Below are positions 6,257 through 13,689 of a DNA stretch of 15,688 nt, piece after piece (position 1 is the stretch's first letter; the number at the start of each line of letters is the position of its first letter). The position numbers and the translations under genes were made by a program. Below the pieces are notes generated by a model. The model searched no databases and was not told the origin of the DNA. It saw only the letters and a list, made by a program, of their open reading frames with translations. The DNA comes from DAIRVC01 sp036803025 (GTDB lineage: Bacteria; Chloroflexota; Anaerolineae; Anaerolineales; E44-bin32), in the NCBI GenBank assembly GCA_036803025.1, contig DAIRVC010000050.1:1-15688 (forward strand). The letters are read 5' to 3'.

Positions 6257-7786
6257 ATGCGCTGGACCGACCTGTTCGGCCGCACCCTGCGGGAGGCCGG
6301 GCCTGGCGGCGGGCCCGGTGCCGAGCTGGCTCAACGGGCGGCTCTGGCGCGCCTGGGGGCCGATGACTGCACTCTGCTGCCGCTGGGCCAGCGGGTCGTC
6401 GACCGGATCCTTGTGGCCTTGCGCAAAGCGCTTCCGGCGGCCGAGGCGATCGGCCTGCCACCGGGCGCGGCCACCGACGGCTGGGGGGCGCTCTTGGCTT
6501 CCGAGGTCCAGAGCTATCGTCAGCTCCCGACAAGCCTGATCGCCGACCGCTGGGTCCGGACGGACGCGGAGCACCCCCTCGGCCTAGCCGCGCCGCGTTG
6601 GACGCGGGCGCTGCAATGGCTCTCGGCCTCCAGCGGGTCGACTCCGGCCGAAGAGGCGCGCGATCGCTGGAGCCAGGCGCTGGAGGGGTGGTGCCAGGCC
6701 GCAGGATTGGCGGTCCACCGCGCCGAGCGCGGCGAGGGCGACGGCTGGGCCGTCTGGCACCCCGATGGCCTCGAGGCGTACCTTGCCTGTCCAGCGTGCG
6801 CATACGCGGCCGCGCGGGCGGCCGCTCGCTTCGATCGCGGTCAGCCTGACCGCACCTCACCCGCGCCGCTCGAGCCGGTCGCCACGCCTGGCGCCGACAC
6901 GATCCGCGCACTGGCCGAGCAGCTCGGCCTCTCGACGCGGCAGACGCTGAAGGCGCTCTTCTTGTCGACGCCCGACAATGAGTTGATCGCGGTCATCCTC
7001 CGCGGAGACCTGGAGGTCAGCCCGCAGAAGCTGGAGCGCGTGCTCGGGCAGCGAGGGCTCGTGCCGGCTGACGAGCGCCTCATCCGCGCCGCCGGCGCTG
7101 AGCCCGGATTCGCCAGCCCGATCGGCTTGAAGGTCCGTGCCCAGCCGAATGACGCAGGGCTGTGGGTCGTTGGGGACCTATCCATTCCCGCCGGCGCGAA
7201 CTATGTCGCCGGCGCCAACCGGCCGGACACCCACCTGACCGGCGTGAACTACCCAAGGGACTTCGTGGTCACCAGCCTGGCCGACGTCGCTGCTGCGCGA
7301 GCCGGCGATCCGTGCCCGGAGTGTCACTCGCCGCTCGAGGGGCGCACGGGGTTCTGGGTGGCCCGATGGGATCCACTGCCCGGATTCTCCTACACCGACG
7401 AAGGCGGCAGAGCGCAGCAGGGGGAGGGCAGGGTAGGGACTGCGCTCCTGATCCCGCTGCTGGCCGCGCTCCTGACGCAGCAAGATCCCCAGCGGGCGCC
7501 TTCCTGGCCGGCCGAGATCGCGCCCCTGGACGCCTATGTCGTCGTCCTCACGCCCTGGGAGGGCCTGAGCGATTGGGTAGCGGCCTTGGAGAGACGCGGC
7601 CTGGCCGTCCTCGTCGATGGCCGCGCCGTCTCGGCCGGGGTGAAGTTCGCCGACGCGGATCTGGTCGGCGCGCGCCTGCGGATCACGGTCAGCAAGCGCA
7701 GCCTGGCCGATGGCGGAGTAGAGGTCCTGCGCCCGGGGGAGTCGCCGCTCGTTGTATCCCCCGAACAGGCAGCTGCGCTGCTCTAG
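6257..7786 (+). CDS. Proline--tRNA ligase (ProRS)-family protein with intact editing domain but degenerate catalytic core
   Basis: The start is ATG 6257 with GGAGG at 6246-6250; 509 aa, about 60 shorter than usual bacterial ProRS. The N-terminus keeps family traces (LFGRTLREA, LLPLGQRV, EVQSYRQLP at ~83-91). However the GPTHEE-type motif, motif 2 (FRDE..PRFGL.R.REF) and the segment after it are absent, replaced by Ala/Trp-rich sequence. Motif 3 (GCYGIGVSR) reads GEGRVGTALL with no Arg. By contrast the YbaK-type insertion domain (~205-345) is well kept: RQTLKALFL (K232), VILRGDLEVSP, GAEPGFASPIG, GANRPDTHLTGVN (H326). The anticodon-binding domain also ends as expected (GVKFADADLVGARLRITVSK). 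It should not charge tRNA-Pro; trans-editing of mischarged tRNA-Pro is the natural guess. A separate active ProRS must exist elsewhere. It follows the M23 gene by 14 bases. Confidence 0.82.
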   Translation: MRWTDLFGRTLREAGPGGGPGAELAQRAALARLGADDCTLLPLGQRVVDRILVALRKALPAAEAIGLPPGAATDGWGALLASEVQSYRQLPTSLIADRWVRTDAEHPLGLAAPRWTRALQWLSASSGSTPAEEARDRWSQALEGWCQAAGLAVHRAERGEGDGWAVWHPDGLEAYLACPACAYAAARAAARFDRGQPDRTSPAPLEPVATPGADTIRALAEQLGLSTRQTLKALFLSTPDNELIAVILRGDLEVSPQKLERVLGQRGLVPADERLIRAAGAEPGFASPIGLKVRAQPNDAGLWVVGDLSIPAGANYVAGANRPDTHLTGVNYPRDFVVTSLADVAAARAGDPCPECHSPLEGRTGFWVARWDPLPGFSYTDEGGRAQQGEGRVGTALLIPLLAALLTQQDPQRAPSWPAEIAPLDAYVVVLTPWEGLSDWVAALERRGLAVLVDGRAVSAGVKFADADLVGARLRITVSKRSLADGGVEVLRPGESPLVVSPEQAAALL

Positions 7787-7817
7787 GCTCCTCACCGACG
7801 CGTTATGTCAATTGAGT

Positions 7818-7847
7818 TTGACTTCACGCGGGTGCTTGTGCTATTCT
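7818..7847 (+). promoter_or_regulatory. Sigma-70-type promoter for the MBL-RNase H unit
   Basis: TTGACT (7818-7823) and TATTCT (7842-7847) are separated by 18 bp. The predicted transcription start near 7854 leaves a ~24-base leader before ATG 7878, with an AGGTGAG ribosome binding site. The position after the ProRS-like stop fits a new unit. Confidence 0.65.
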
Positions 7848-7877
7848 TCGCACCGATTCGTCCAACGCAGGTGAGCC

Positions 7878-8798
7878 ATGATGCGGGAGCGTGTCGCCGA
7901 GAACGTCTACGTCTTCACCAGCGATCGCTATGCCCAGGTGAATGCAGGTGCCGTGATCGGCCCCGAATGGTCGGTCATAATCGACACGCTGGCGTTCCCG
8001 GAGGAGACGGCCGAGATCCGCGAGTTTGTCGAGGGCCGGCTGGGCAGCCCGGTGCGTTACGTGGTCAACACGCACTATCACGCCGATCACTCGCTGGGTA
8101 ACTGCTGGTTTCCCGGCGCGGTCGTCGTCGGTCACGCTCTCGCCCGCCAGTACATGGACACGCATGGCCGGGAAGGTCTGCGCGGGGCGCAAGATCACAA
8201 CCGGGACCTGCGCGATGTGCAGATCATCCTGCCCTCGGTCGTCTTCGACCAGGGCAGCCTGACGCTGCGCGTGGGCAAGCGCTCGATCGTTCTCTTGCCC
8301 CTTCCCGGGCACAGCCAGGACGGCATCGGGGCGCTGGTACTGGAGGATCGGGTCCTCTTCTCGGGCGACGTCATGATGCCGCTGCCGCACCTGGTGCATG
8401 GCGAGTTCGACAACATGGTCGCCAGCCTCAAGCGGATCCCGCGCCTGAAGCTGGAGAACCTGGTTCAGGGTCACGGTGAGGTCGTGCTGCGGGGGGAGAT
8501 CGTCAATGCCGTGCGCTCCAACCTGCACTACCTGGCCTGCGTTCGTCGTCATGTACAGGCGGCCTCGCGGCGCAAAGACCCTGCCGCCTACCTATCCGAC
8601 ATCGATATCGAGGACTGCGGCAAGGCGCGCATCCTCATCAACGGGCTGGCTGGCGACCTGCACAAGCGCAATCTGGCGGCGCTTTATCAACGCCTGTATG
8701 GCGACAAGGCCGGCCCGCCGGCTCCGGCCCGCACCCGAGCGTCGAATGCCAGGAAGCGAAGCGCGCGCAAGGTACGTCCTCATCTTCGACGGCGGTAG
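7878..8798 (+). CDS. Metallo-beta-lactamase-fold hydrolase
   Basis: The start is ATG 7878 (AGGTGAG 9 bases upstream); 306 aa. The metallo-beta-lactamase signature is complete: H66-Y-H68-A-D70-H71, then H145 (LPGHSQDG), D164 (LFSGDVM) and H199 (VQGHGE), giving a two-metal site. This sub-group (VYVFTSDRYAQVNAGAVIG, then NTHYHADHSLGN) resembles glyoxalase-II-like and SoxH/quinoprotein-relay-like hydrolases. The substrate cannot be told; lactonase, thioesterase or beta-lactamase-like activities are all possible. No signal peptide is seen, so it is probably cytoplasmic. The last ~30 residues are a strongly basic Arg/Lys tail whose coding bases also carry the start of the next gene in another frame, so the tail may be shaped by that overlap. 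Confidence 0.9.
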   Translation: MMRERVAENVYVFTSDRYAQVNAGAVIGPEWSVIIDTLAFPEETAEIREFVEGRLGSPVRYVVNTHYHADHSLGNCWFPGAVVVGHALARQYMDTHGREGLRGAQDHNRDLRDVQIILPSVVFDQGSLTLRVGKRSIVLLPLPGHSQDGIGALVLEDRVLFSGDVMMPLPHLVHGEFDNMVASLKRIPRLKLENLVQGHGEVVLRGEIVNAVRSNLHYLACVRRHVQAASRRKDPAAYLSDIDIEDCGKARILINGLAGDLHKRNLAALYQRLYGDKAGPPAPARTRASNARKRSARKVRPHLRRR

Positions 8799-9165
8799 CC
8801 GCGGCAATCCCGGCCCGAGCTACGGCTCTTTCCGCCTGGAGCGGGCGGGCGAGAAGCGCGCCCGGCCGCAGCGGCGGACTTTCGCGCGGGGCACGAACAA
8901 CGAGGCGGAGTACCGCGCCCTGATCGCCGGGCTTCAGGCCCTGCTCGCGGCGCTGTCCTCCGAAGGCCTGGCGCCGCCTCAGGTCGCCCTCGAGGTGCGA
9001 GGCGACAGCCAGCTCGTCATCCGACAGCTGGAAGGCGCTTGGAAGACGAATGAACCGCGATTGCGTGACCTGCGCGATGAAGCTGCGGACCTGCTCGCCC
9101 GATTCGGATCGGTGCGCTATCGACATCAACCGAGGGCGCGCTCAGTGGCCGCGCTGGGTCATTGA
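8746..9165 (+). CDS. RNase HI-like protein lacking the fourth catalytic Asp
   Basis: ATG 8746 opens a 139-aa frame that overlaps the hydrolase gene by 53 bases. RNase H-fold motifs are clear: D15 in FDGGSRGNPGPS, E53 in TNNEAEYRALIAGL and D87 in RGDSQLVI. The C-terminus reads RHQPRARSVAALGH, then stops. Family members normally have here R.N..AD.LAN, where Asp is the fourth metal ligand. The local pattern SVAALGH looks like that motif without the Asp. RNases H cleave RNA in RNA-DNA hybrids; activity here may be reduced, or the protein may have another role. No strong ribosome binding site precedes it, so expression probably depends on coupling to the upstream gene. A sequencing error or recent deletion near 9140 is possible. 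The stop codon lies inside the -35 of the next promoter. Confidence 0.78.
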   Translation: MPGSEARARYVLIFDGGSRGNPGPSYGSFRLERAGEKRARPQRRTFARGTNNEAEYRALIAGLQALLAALSSEGLAPPQVALEVRGDSQLVIRQLEGAWKTNEPRLRDLRDEAADLLARFGSVRYRHQPRARSVAALGH

Positions 9166-9190
9166 CCCCGCCGTCCGGGTGTGGGATAAT
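9162..9190 (+). promoter_or_regulatory. Sigma-70-type promoter of the T-box operon
   Basis: TTGACC (9162-9167) and GATAAT (9185-9190) are separated by exactly 17 bp, the best consensus promoter in the window. Transcription would start near 9197, just before the T-box stem I. The -35 shares bases with the TGA stop of the RNase H-like gene. Confidence 0.75.
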
Positions 9191-9196
9191 CGCCGC

Positions 9197-9490
9197 AACT
9201 GAATAGCCGATGGCGTCGATGGAGACGAGTACGCCTGAGTTGGCCTGTCAGCGAACCCGCGGCCGGTGCGAGGCGGGGCAGGCGCCAGGGCGGAAAATCC
9301 CTCCGGAGCCGCAACCTGAACGCGGCCGTCACCGCAAGTAGGGGAGCCGGGCCCGCCCTCCGTTAGCCTGGGCGCGGATATTAGCCTGATGATCGGGCCG
9401 TATCCAGACGAGCGTCCGCCCATGGCGGGCAGCAGGGTGGTACCGCGGGAGCGTGATCAGCCCCCGTCCCTGAATGGGATGGGGGCTTGT
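9197..9490 (+). promoter_or_regulatory. T-box leader (tRNA-Ile-sensing riboswitch) upstream of alaX-ileS
   Basis: The T-box sequence AGGGTGGTACCGCG is at 9434-9447; its TGGT bulge can pair with the ACCA end of uncharged tRNA. Stem I features lie upstream in the right order: GGAG (9221) pairing with CTCC (9301), the AGTA S-turn (9228-9231), the distal CAGCGA bulge (9249) and GGTGCGAG loop (9265). The specifier is probably ATC (Ile) at 9297-9299, in GGAAAATCCCTCC; the next base is C rather than the usual purine, so the exact reading is less sure than the Ile match with the downstream ileS. Stem II/III sequence fills 9310-9420. T-box leaders let uncharged tRNA switch on the operon by forming an antiterminator. 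This one is long, with stem I including its distal end, not the ultrashort translational type. Confidence 0.9.
9459..9487 (+). terminator. T-box terminator hairpin
   Basis: AGCCCCCGTCCC (9459-9470) pairs with GGGATGGGGGCT (9476-9487), 12 pairs including one G-T, with a TGAAT loop. It sits 12 bases after the T-box motif, as in transcriptional T-boxes. It is followed by TGTGATT, not a T-run. The GGGAGG ribosome binding site at 9499-9504 is outside the hairpin. Confidence 0.7.
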
Positions 9491-9510
9491 GATTCGGCGG
9501 GAGGCAGGAC

Positions 9511-10236
9511 ATGACCGAACTCTTGTACCAGACCGATGCGTACCTGCGCTCGTTCGAGGCGGCCGTCGTTGAGGCCGGCGAGGCGGCGGTGACCCTCGAT
9601 CGCACCGCCTTCTATCCGGGCGGCGGCGGACAACCAGGCGACACCGGCTGGCTGGAGGCGGGCGACAGCCGTTTCGAGGTTCATTCGCTGCGCAAGACCG
9701 AGGGGAAGATCTGGCACGAGTTGGCCGGTCCGGCCCCACAGCCCGGGGCGCGCCTGCGCGGCCTGATCGATTGGGCGCGGCGTTACGATCTGATGCGCAC
9801 GCACACCGCCATGCACATCCTGTGCGGCGTGATCTGGCGCGACTATGGCGCCAGCGTGACCGGCGGGAACATGGAGCCGCTGCGCGGGCGCATGGATTTC
9901 GAGTTCGAGACGATGCGGCAGGAGCTGGTGCGCGAGATCGAGGAGAAGGTCAACGCCGAGGTCGCCGCCGGTCGGCCCGTGAGAGTCTCGATCCTGCCGC
10001 GGCAGCAGGCCTTCCAGATCCCGGACCTGATCCGCACCAAGATCAACCTGCTCCCGGAAGGGATCGCCGAGGTGCGCGTGGTCGAGATCGTCGGCCTCGA
10101 CCTGCAGGCCGACGGGGGCACGCACGTGGCCGGCACGGCCGAGGTCGGACCGATGCGCATCCTCGAGTACAAGAGCAAGGGCGCCATCAACAAGCGATTG
10201 GTCGTCGGGCTGGAGCCCGCCGCAGCGCCCGCCTGA
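9511..10236 (+). CDS. alaX: Alanyl-tRNA editing protein AlaX
   Basis: ATG 9511 has GGGAGG 6 bases upstream; 241 aa. It matches the free-standing editing domain of AlaRS: RTAFYPGGGGQPGDTG near the N-terminus, the zinc motif H98-TAM-H102, and D201-GGT-H205 in place of the CxxxH seen in AlaRS itself. The length fits the AlaX-M class. AlaX hydrolyses Ser- or Gly-tRNA-Ala in trans, in the cytoplasm, protecting against Ala-codon errors. The first gene after the isoleucine-type T-box, it is followed 24 bases later by ileS, so alanyl-tRNA quality control is tied here to isoleucine supply, an uncommon pairing. Asp instead of Cys as metal ligand is tolerated in some AlaX lineages as far as I recall, so it is probably active. 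Confidence 0.9.
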   Translation: MTELLYQTDAYLRSFEAAVVEAGEAAVTLDRTAFYPGGGGQPGDTGWLEAGDSRFEVHSLRKTEGKIWHELAGPAPQPGARLRGLIDWARRYDLMRTHTAMHILCGVIWRDYGASVTGGNMEPLRGRMDFEFETMRQELVREIEEKVNAEVAAGRPVRVSILPRQQAFQIPDLIRTKINLLPEGIAEVRVVEIVGLDLQADGGTHVAGTAEVGPMRILEYKSKGAINKRLVVGLEPAAAPA

Positions 10237-10260
10237 GCGACCCGTTCATTGAGGTGAATC

Positions 10261-13200
10261 ATGTTCAAACCTGTTCCCAGTCAGGTGGACTTCATCGCCC
10301 AGGAGCACGAGGTCTTGCGCTTCTGGCGCGACCATGATTCTTTCGGGCAGCTCCGCCGCCTGCGGGCCAAGGCGCCGCGCTGGTCTTTCATCGACGGACC
10401 GATCACCGCCAACAACCCGATGGGTGTGCATCACGGCTGGGGACGAACCTACAAGGACCTGTTCCAGCGCTATCAGGCCATGCGCGGCTTCCAGACCCGC
10501 TATCAGAACGGTTTTGATTGTCAGGGGCTGTGGGTCGAGGTCGAGGTGGAGCGCGACAAGGGCTTCAAGACTAAGCGCGATATCGAAGCCTTCGGCCTGG
10601 CTGAGTTCGTGATCCTGTGCCGGCAGCGGGTCCTGAACTACGCCGCGGTGCAGACCGAGCAGAGCATGCGCCTGGGCTACTGGATGGACTGGAACGACCC
10701 CGCCCTTCTGCGGCTGCTGAGCAGCCTGTTGGGCGAGGACCCCTCGCAGACGATCACGCTGGAAGGCCCCCACGGGCCGGTGTCGGACACGGCTGAGGGC
10801 ATCGTGGCGCGGCTGGGGATGCCGGAGCTGGGCGGATCGTACTTCACCTTCTCCGACGAGAACAACTACACCATCTGGGCGGCCCTCAAATCCTGCTACG
10901 AGCGAGGCTGGATCTACAAAGGCACAGACGTCATGCCCTGGTGCTCCCGCTGCGGGACCGGCCTGAGCCAGCATGAGATCGTGACCGAAGGCTATAAGGA
11001 CTTGACCCATCCAAGCGTGACGCTGCGCTTCCCGCTGCGCGAGCGGCCGGGAGAGAGCCTGCTGGTATGGACCACGACGCCGTGGACTCTGACAAGCAAC
11101 GTCGCTGCGGCCGTCGGATCGGACCTGACCTATGTCCGAGTCCGCCAGGGCGAGGCGGTCTACTACCTGAGCAAGGGCACGCTGCACATGCTCAAGGGCG
11201 ATTACCAGATCGAAGCCGAGCTCCCCGGACGGGACCTGGTCGGCTGGACCTACGAGGGACCGTTTGATGAGCTTCCGGCGCAGATCGCGCACGGCGGCCC
11301 TCAGGCCCACCGCGTGATCGCCTGGGACGAGGTGGGTGAAGAGGAGGGCACCGGGATTGTCCACATCGCCCCGGGCTGCGGCGCCGAGGACTTCCAGCTC
11401 TCCAAGCAGTACAGCCTGCCGGTGATCGCCCCGTTAGATGAGGCCGGCGTGTTCGTCGAAGGCTTCGATTGGCTGACCGGTCGGCCGGTGCAGCAGGTCG
11501 CCCAACCGATCTTCGACAACCTCCAGCAGAAGGGGCTCTCCTACCGGGTGGAGCCCTATACGCACCGCTACCCGGTGTGTTGGCGCTGCGGGAGCGAGCT
11601 GGTCTTCCGCCTGGTGGATGAATGGTTCATTTCGATGGGGGAGCAGCTCGACAAGCCCTACGAACAGGTCACCGAAGATGAGAAGCGCCGCAACCTGCGC
11701 TACCAGATGATGGAAGTGGTCGTAAACGAGACGCACTGGTATCCGTCATTCGGGTACGAGCGCGAACTCGATTGGCTGCGCAACATGCACGACTGGATGA
11801 TCTCGAAGAAACGCTACTGGGGGTTGGCCCTGCCGATCTATCCGTGCACGAGCTGCGGGCATTTCGAGGTCATCGGCAGCAAAGCTGAGCTCAAGCGGCG
11901 CGCGGTCGAAGGTTGGCAGGAGTTCGAGGGGCACACGCCTCATCGGCCGTACGTCGATGCGGTCAAGATCGCCTGCCCGAAATGCGGGGCGCGCGTCAGC
12001 CGCATCGTCGACGTGGGAAATCCGTGGCTGGACGCCGGCGTGGTGGCCATGAGCACCCTGTCCTACAGTCAGGATCGCGAGCTGTGGGAGAAGTGGTTCC
12101 CGGCTGACCTGATTACCGAGAGCTTCCCGGGGCAGTTCCGCAACTGGTTCTACAGTCTGCTGGCGATGAGCACGATCCTCGAACGCCGGGCGCCGTTCCG
12201 GCACGTCTTCACCTACGGCACGCTGCTGGCCGAGGACGGCCGCCCGATGCACAAGTCGTGGGGCAACTCGATCGAGTTCAACGAGGCAGCCGACCGCATG
12301 GGCGTGGACGTCATGCGCTGGATGTACTCTGATCACAAACCGGAGAAGGACCTGCTCTTCGGCTACCACCGCGCCGACGAGGTGCGGCGGCAGTTCCTCA
12401 TCCCGCTCTGGAATGTCTACAGCTTCTTCGTCACTTACGCCCGCATCGACGCGTGGGTGCCGGGCCGCGGCGCCCGTCGCCAGGGTAACGTGCTCGACCG
12501 CTGGATCCTCTCGCGCCTTCAGGAGGTCATCGCCGGCGTCAGCAAGAGCCTGGAGGCCTTCGAGCCGAATGCCGCCACCGCGCTGGTCAACCCCTTTATC
12601 GATGACCTGTCCAACTGGTACCTGCGCCGAAGCCGGCGGCGTTTCTGGGCGCGCGCCGGCGCCAGCCGGGCCTCGGACGCTGACAAGGAAGCCGCCTACG
12701 CGACGCTCTACCAGGTCCTCGTCAGTCTCTGTCATCTCCTGGCCCCCTTTGTGCCCTTCGTGACCGAAGTGATGTATCAGAACCTGGTCCGCGGCGTCGA
12801 CCCCGCCGCACCCGAGAGCGTGCACCACGGCGGCTGGCCGGAGCCGGATCGCGCACTGCTCGACAGCCGCCTGGTCGAGGAGATGGCGCTGGTGATGCGG
12901 CTCGTGTCGTTGGGTCACGCGGCGCGCAACAAGGCCAACCGCAAGCTCCGTCAGCCGCTGGCCGAAGCGGCTTTCGCCGTCGCCACGGTCGAGGAGCGGC
13001 GGGTGGTCGAGCGCTATGCCGACCTGATCCTGGACGAGCTGAATGTCAAGCGCGTCCGCTTGCTGGACACCGCCGCCGAAGCCGTCGACTTCAGCCTCAA
13101 CCCTTACCCGCGCCAGCTTGGGCAGAAATACGGCCCTTTCTTCCCGGCCGTCCGCAAGGCACTTCTGGCACTCCCCGCACAAGAAGCGGCTGAGCGCCTG

Positions 13201-13623
13201 CTTTCGGGGGCGCCGGTGGCCGTCGAAGTGGAGGGGCGGCGGCTGGAGGTCCTGCCGGAAGAGGTCGAGGTGCGCCTGCAGGCGCACACCGGGCTGGAGG
13301 CGGCCGCCGAAGGACCCTACGTCGCCGCACTCCAGACGGAGCTGAACGAGAGCCTGCTGCGGGAGGGGCTGGTGCGTGAGCTCGTCCGGCGTATTCAAGA
13401 CCAGCGCAAGGTGGCCGGGCTCGACCTCGCCGATCGCATCCATCTCAGCCTGCAGGCCGGTGAGCGGCTTGCTGCCGCCGTCCGAGAACACAGGGCCCAC
13501 CTGATGTCCGAGACGCTGGCGGTCTCCCTCGATGTGCAAGCCGAGGCTCCGGCGGGAGCCGTCAAACACAGCCTGGAAGCCGAGCAGGTCTGGGTATCGA
13601 TCGAGAAGGCTGCCCAGGGCTGA
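10261..13623 (+). CDS. ileS: Isoleucine--tRNA ligase, GxHH-type (IleRS2-like)
   Basis: ATG 10261 has GAGGTGA close upstream; 1120 aa, the size of the long IleRS type. It charges tRNA-Ile with isoleucine. The HIGH motif reads G55-V-H-H58, the GxHH swap known from IleRS2 enzymes. The KMSKS loop reads P662-M-H-K-S666. The CP1 editing domain keeps WTTTPWTLTSN (270-280) and GTGIVHIAPGCGAEDF (363-378, D377 as editing Asp). Cys pairs CSRCG and CWRCG suit zinc knuckles. Residues ~150-195 hold an insertion (LLGEDPSQTITLEGPHG and on) absent from E. coli-type enzymes. The C-terminal half has the helical anticodon-binding domain (NKANRKLRQPL). Under T-box control with alaX; a mupirocin-resistant phenotype is predicted from the GxHH motif. 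Confidence 0.96.
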   Translation: MFKPVPSQVDFIAQEHEVLRFWRDHDSFGQLRRLRAKAPRWSFIDGPITANNPMGVHHGWGRTYKDLFQRYQAMRGFQTRYQNGFDCQGLWVEVEVERDKGFKTKRDIEAFGLAEFVILCRQRVLNYAAVQTEQSMRLGYWMDWNDPALLRLLSSLLGEDPSQTITLEGPHGPVSDTAEGIVARLGMPELGGSYFTFSDENNYTIWAALKSCYERGWIYKGTDVMPWCSRCGTGLSQHEIVTEGYKDLTHPSVTLRFPLRERPGESLLVWTTTPWTLTSNVAAAVGSDLTYVRVRQGEAVYYLSKGTLHMLKGDYQIEAELPGRDLVGWTYEGPFDELPAQIAHGGPQAHRVIAWDEVGEEEGTGIVHIAPGCGAEDFQLSKQYSLPVIAPLDEAGVFVEGFDWLTGRPVQQVAQPIFDNLQQKGLSYRVEPYTHRYPVCWRCGSELVFRLVDEWFISMGEQLDKPYEQVTEDEKRRNLRYQMMEVVVNETHWYPSFGYERELDWLRNMHDWMISKKRYWGLALPIYPCTSCGHFEVIGSKAELKRRAVEGWQEFEGHTPHRPYVDAVKIACPKCGARVSRIVDVGNPWLDAGVVAMSTLSYSQDRELWEKWFPADLITESFPGQFRNWFYSLLAMSTILERRAPFRHVFTYGTLLAEDGRPMHKSWGNSIEFNEAADRMGVDVMRWMYSDHKPEKDLLFGYHRADEVRRQFLIPLWNVYSFFVTYARIDAWVPGRGARRQGNVLDRWILSRLQEVIAGVSKSLEAFEPNAATALVNPFIDDLSNWYLRRSRRRFWARAGASRASDADKEAAYATLYQVLVSLCHLLAPFVPFVTEVMYQNLVRGVDPAAPESVHHGGWPEPDRALLDSRLVEEMALVMRLVSLGHAARNKANRKLRQPLAEAAFAVATVEERRVVERYADLILDELNVKRVRLLDTAAEAVDFSLNPYPRQLGQKYGPFFPAVRKALLALPAQEAAERLLSGAPVAVEVEGRRLEVLPEEVEVRLQAHTGLEAAAEGPYVAALQTELNESLLREGLVRELVRRIQDQRKVAGLDLADRIHLSLQAGERLAAAVREHRAHLMSETLAVSLDVQAEAPAGAVKHSLEAEQVWVSIEKAAQG

Positions 13624-13626
13624 GAC

Positions 13627-13642
13627 GGCCGGTGTGCCGGCC
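13627..13642 (+). terminator. Short GC hairpin after ileS
   Basis: GGCCGG and CCGGCC form a 6-bp stem with a TGTG loop, 3 bases after the ileS stop. No T-run follows. It is a possible weak end of the T-box operon. Confidence 0.35.
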
Positions 13643-13650
13643 CGACGCGG

Positions 13651-13656
13651 TACAAT
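13651..13656 (+). promoter_or_regulatory. Possible -10 box (TACAAT) before lspA
   Basis: TACAAT lies 34 bases before the lspA start and matches the -10 consensus in 5 of 6 bases. No convincing -35 is seen 16-18 bp upstream, where the ileS hairpin sits. Confidence 0.4.
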
Positions 13657-13689
13657 CTAGGTCCAGTCTGTAGACAGAAGAGGGATTGG

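Noticed and set aside
4986..6911. Long minus-strand open frame (641 codons) opposite the M23 and ProRS-like genes
   Set aside because: Arg/Pro-rich translation with no motif, opposite genes with clear conserved motifs; a by-product of high GC. The same applies to the minus-strand frames at 11746-13569, 1153-2328, 14442-15686 and 10246-11364.
8476..8745. Longer N-terminus for the RNase H-like protein
   Set aside because: The upstream in-frame translation is Ser/Thr/Arg-rich and is a shadow of the hydrolase gene; the RNase H fold begins right after the ATG at 8746.
9310..9420. Resemblance of the T-box middle section to a cobalamin riboswitch
   Set aside because: Only short GC-rich similarities; the conserved B12-box was not found, and the T-box elements explain the leader.
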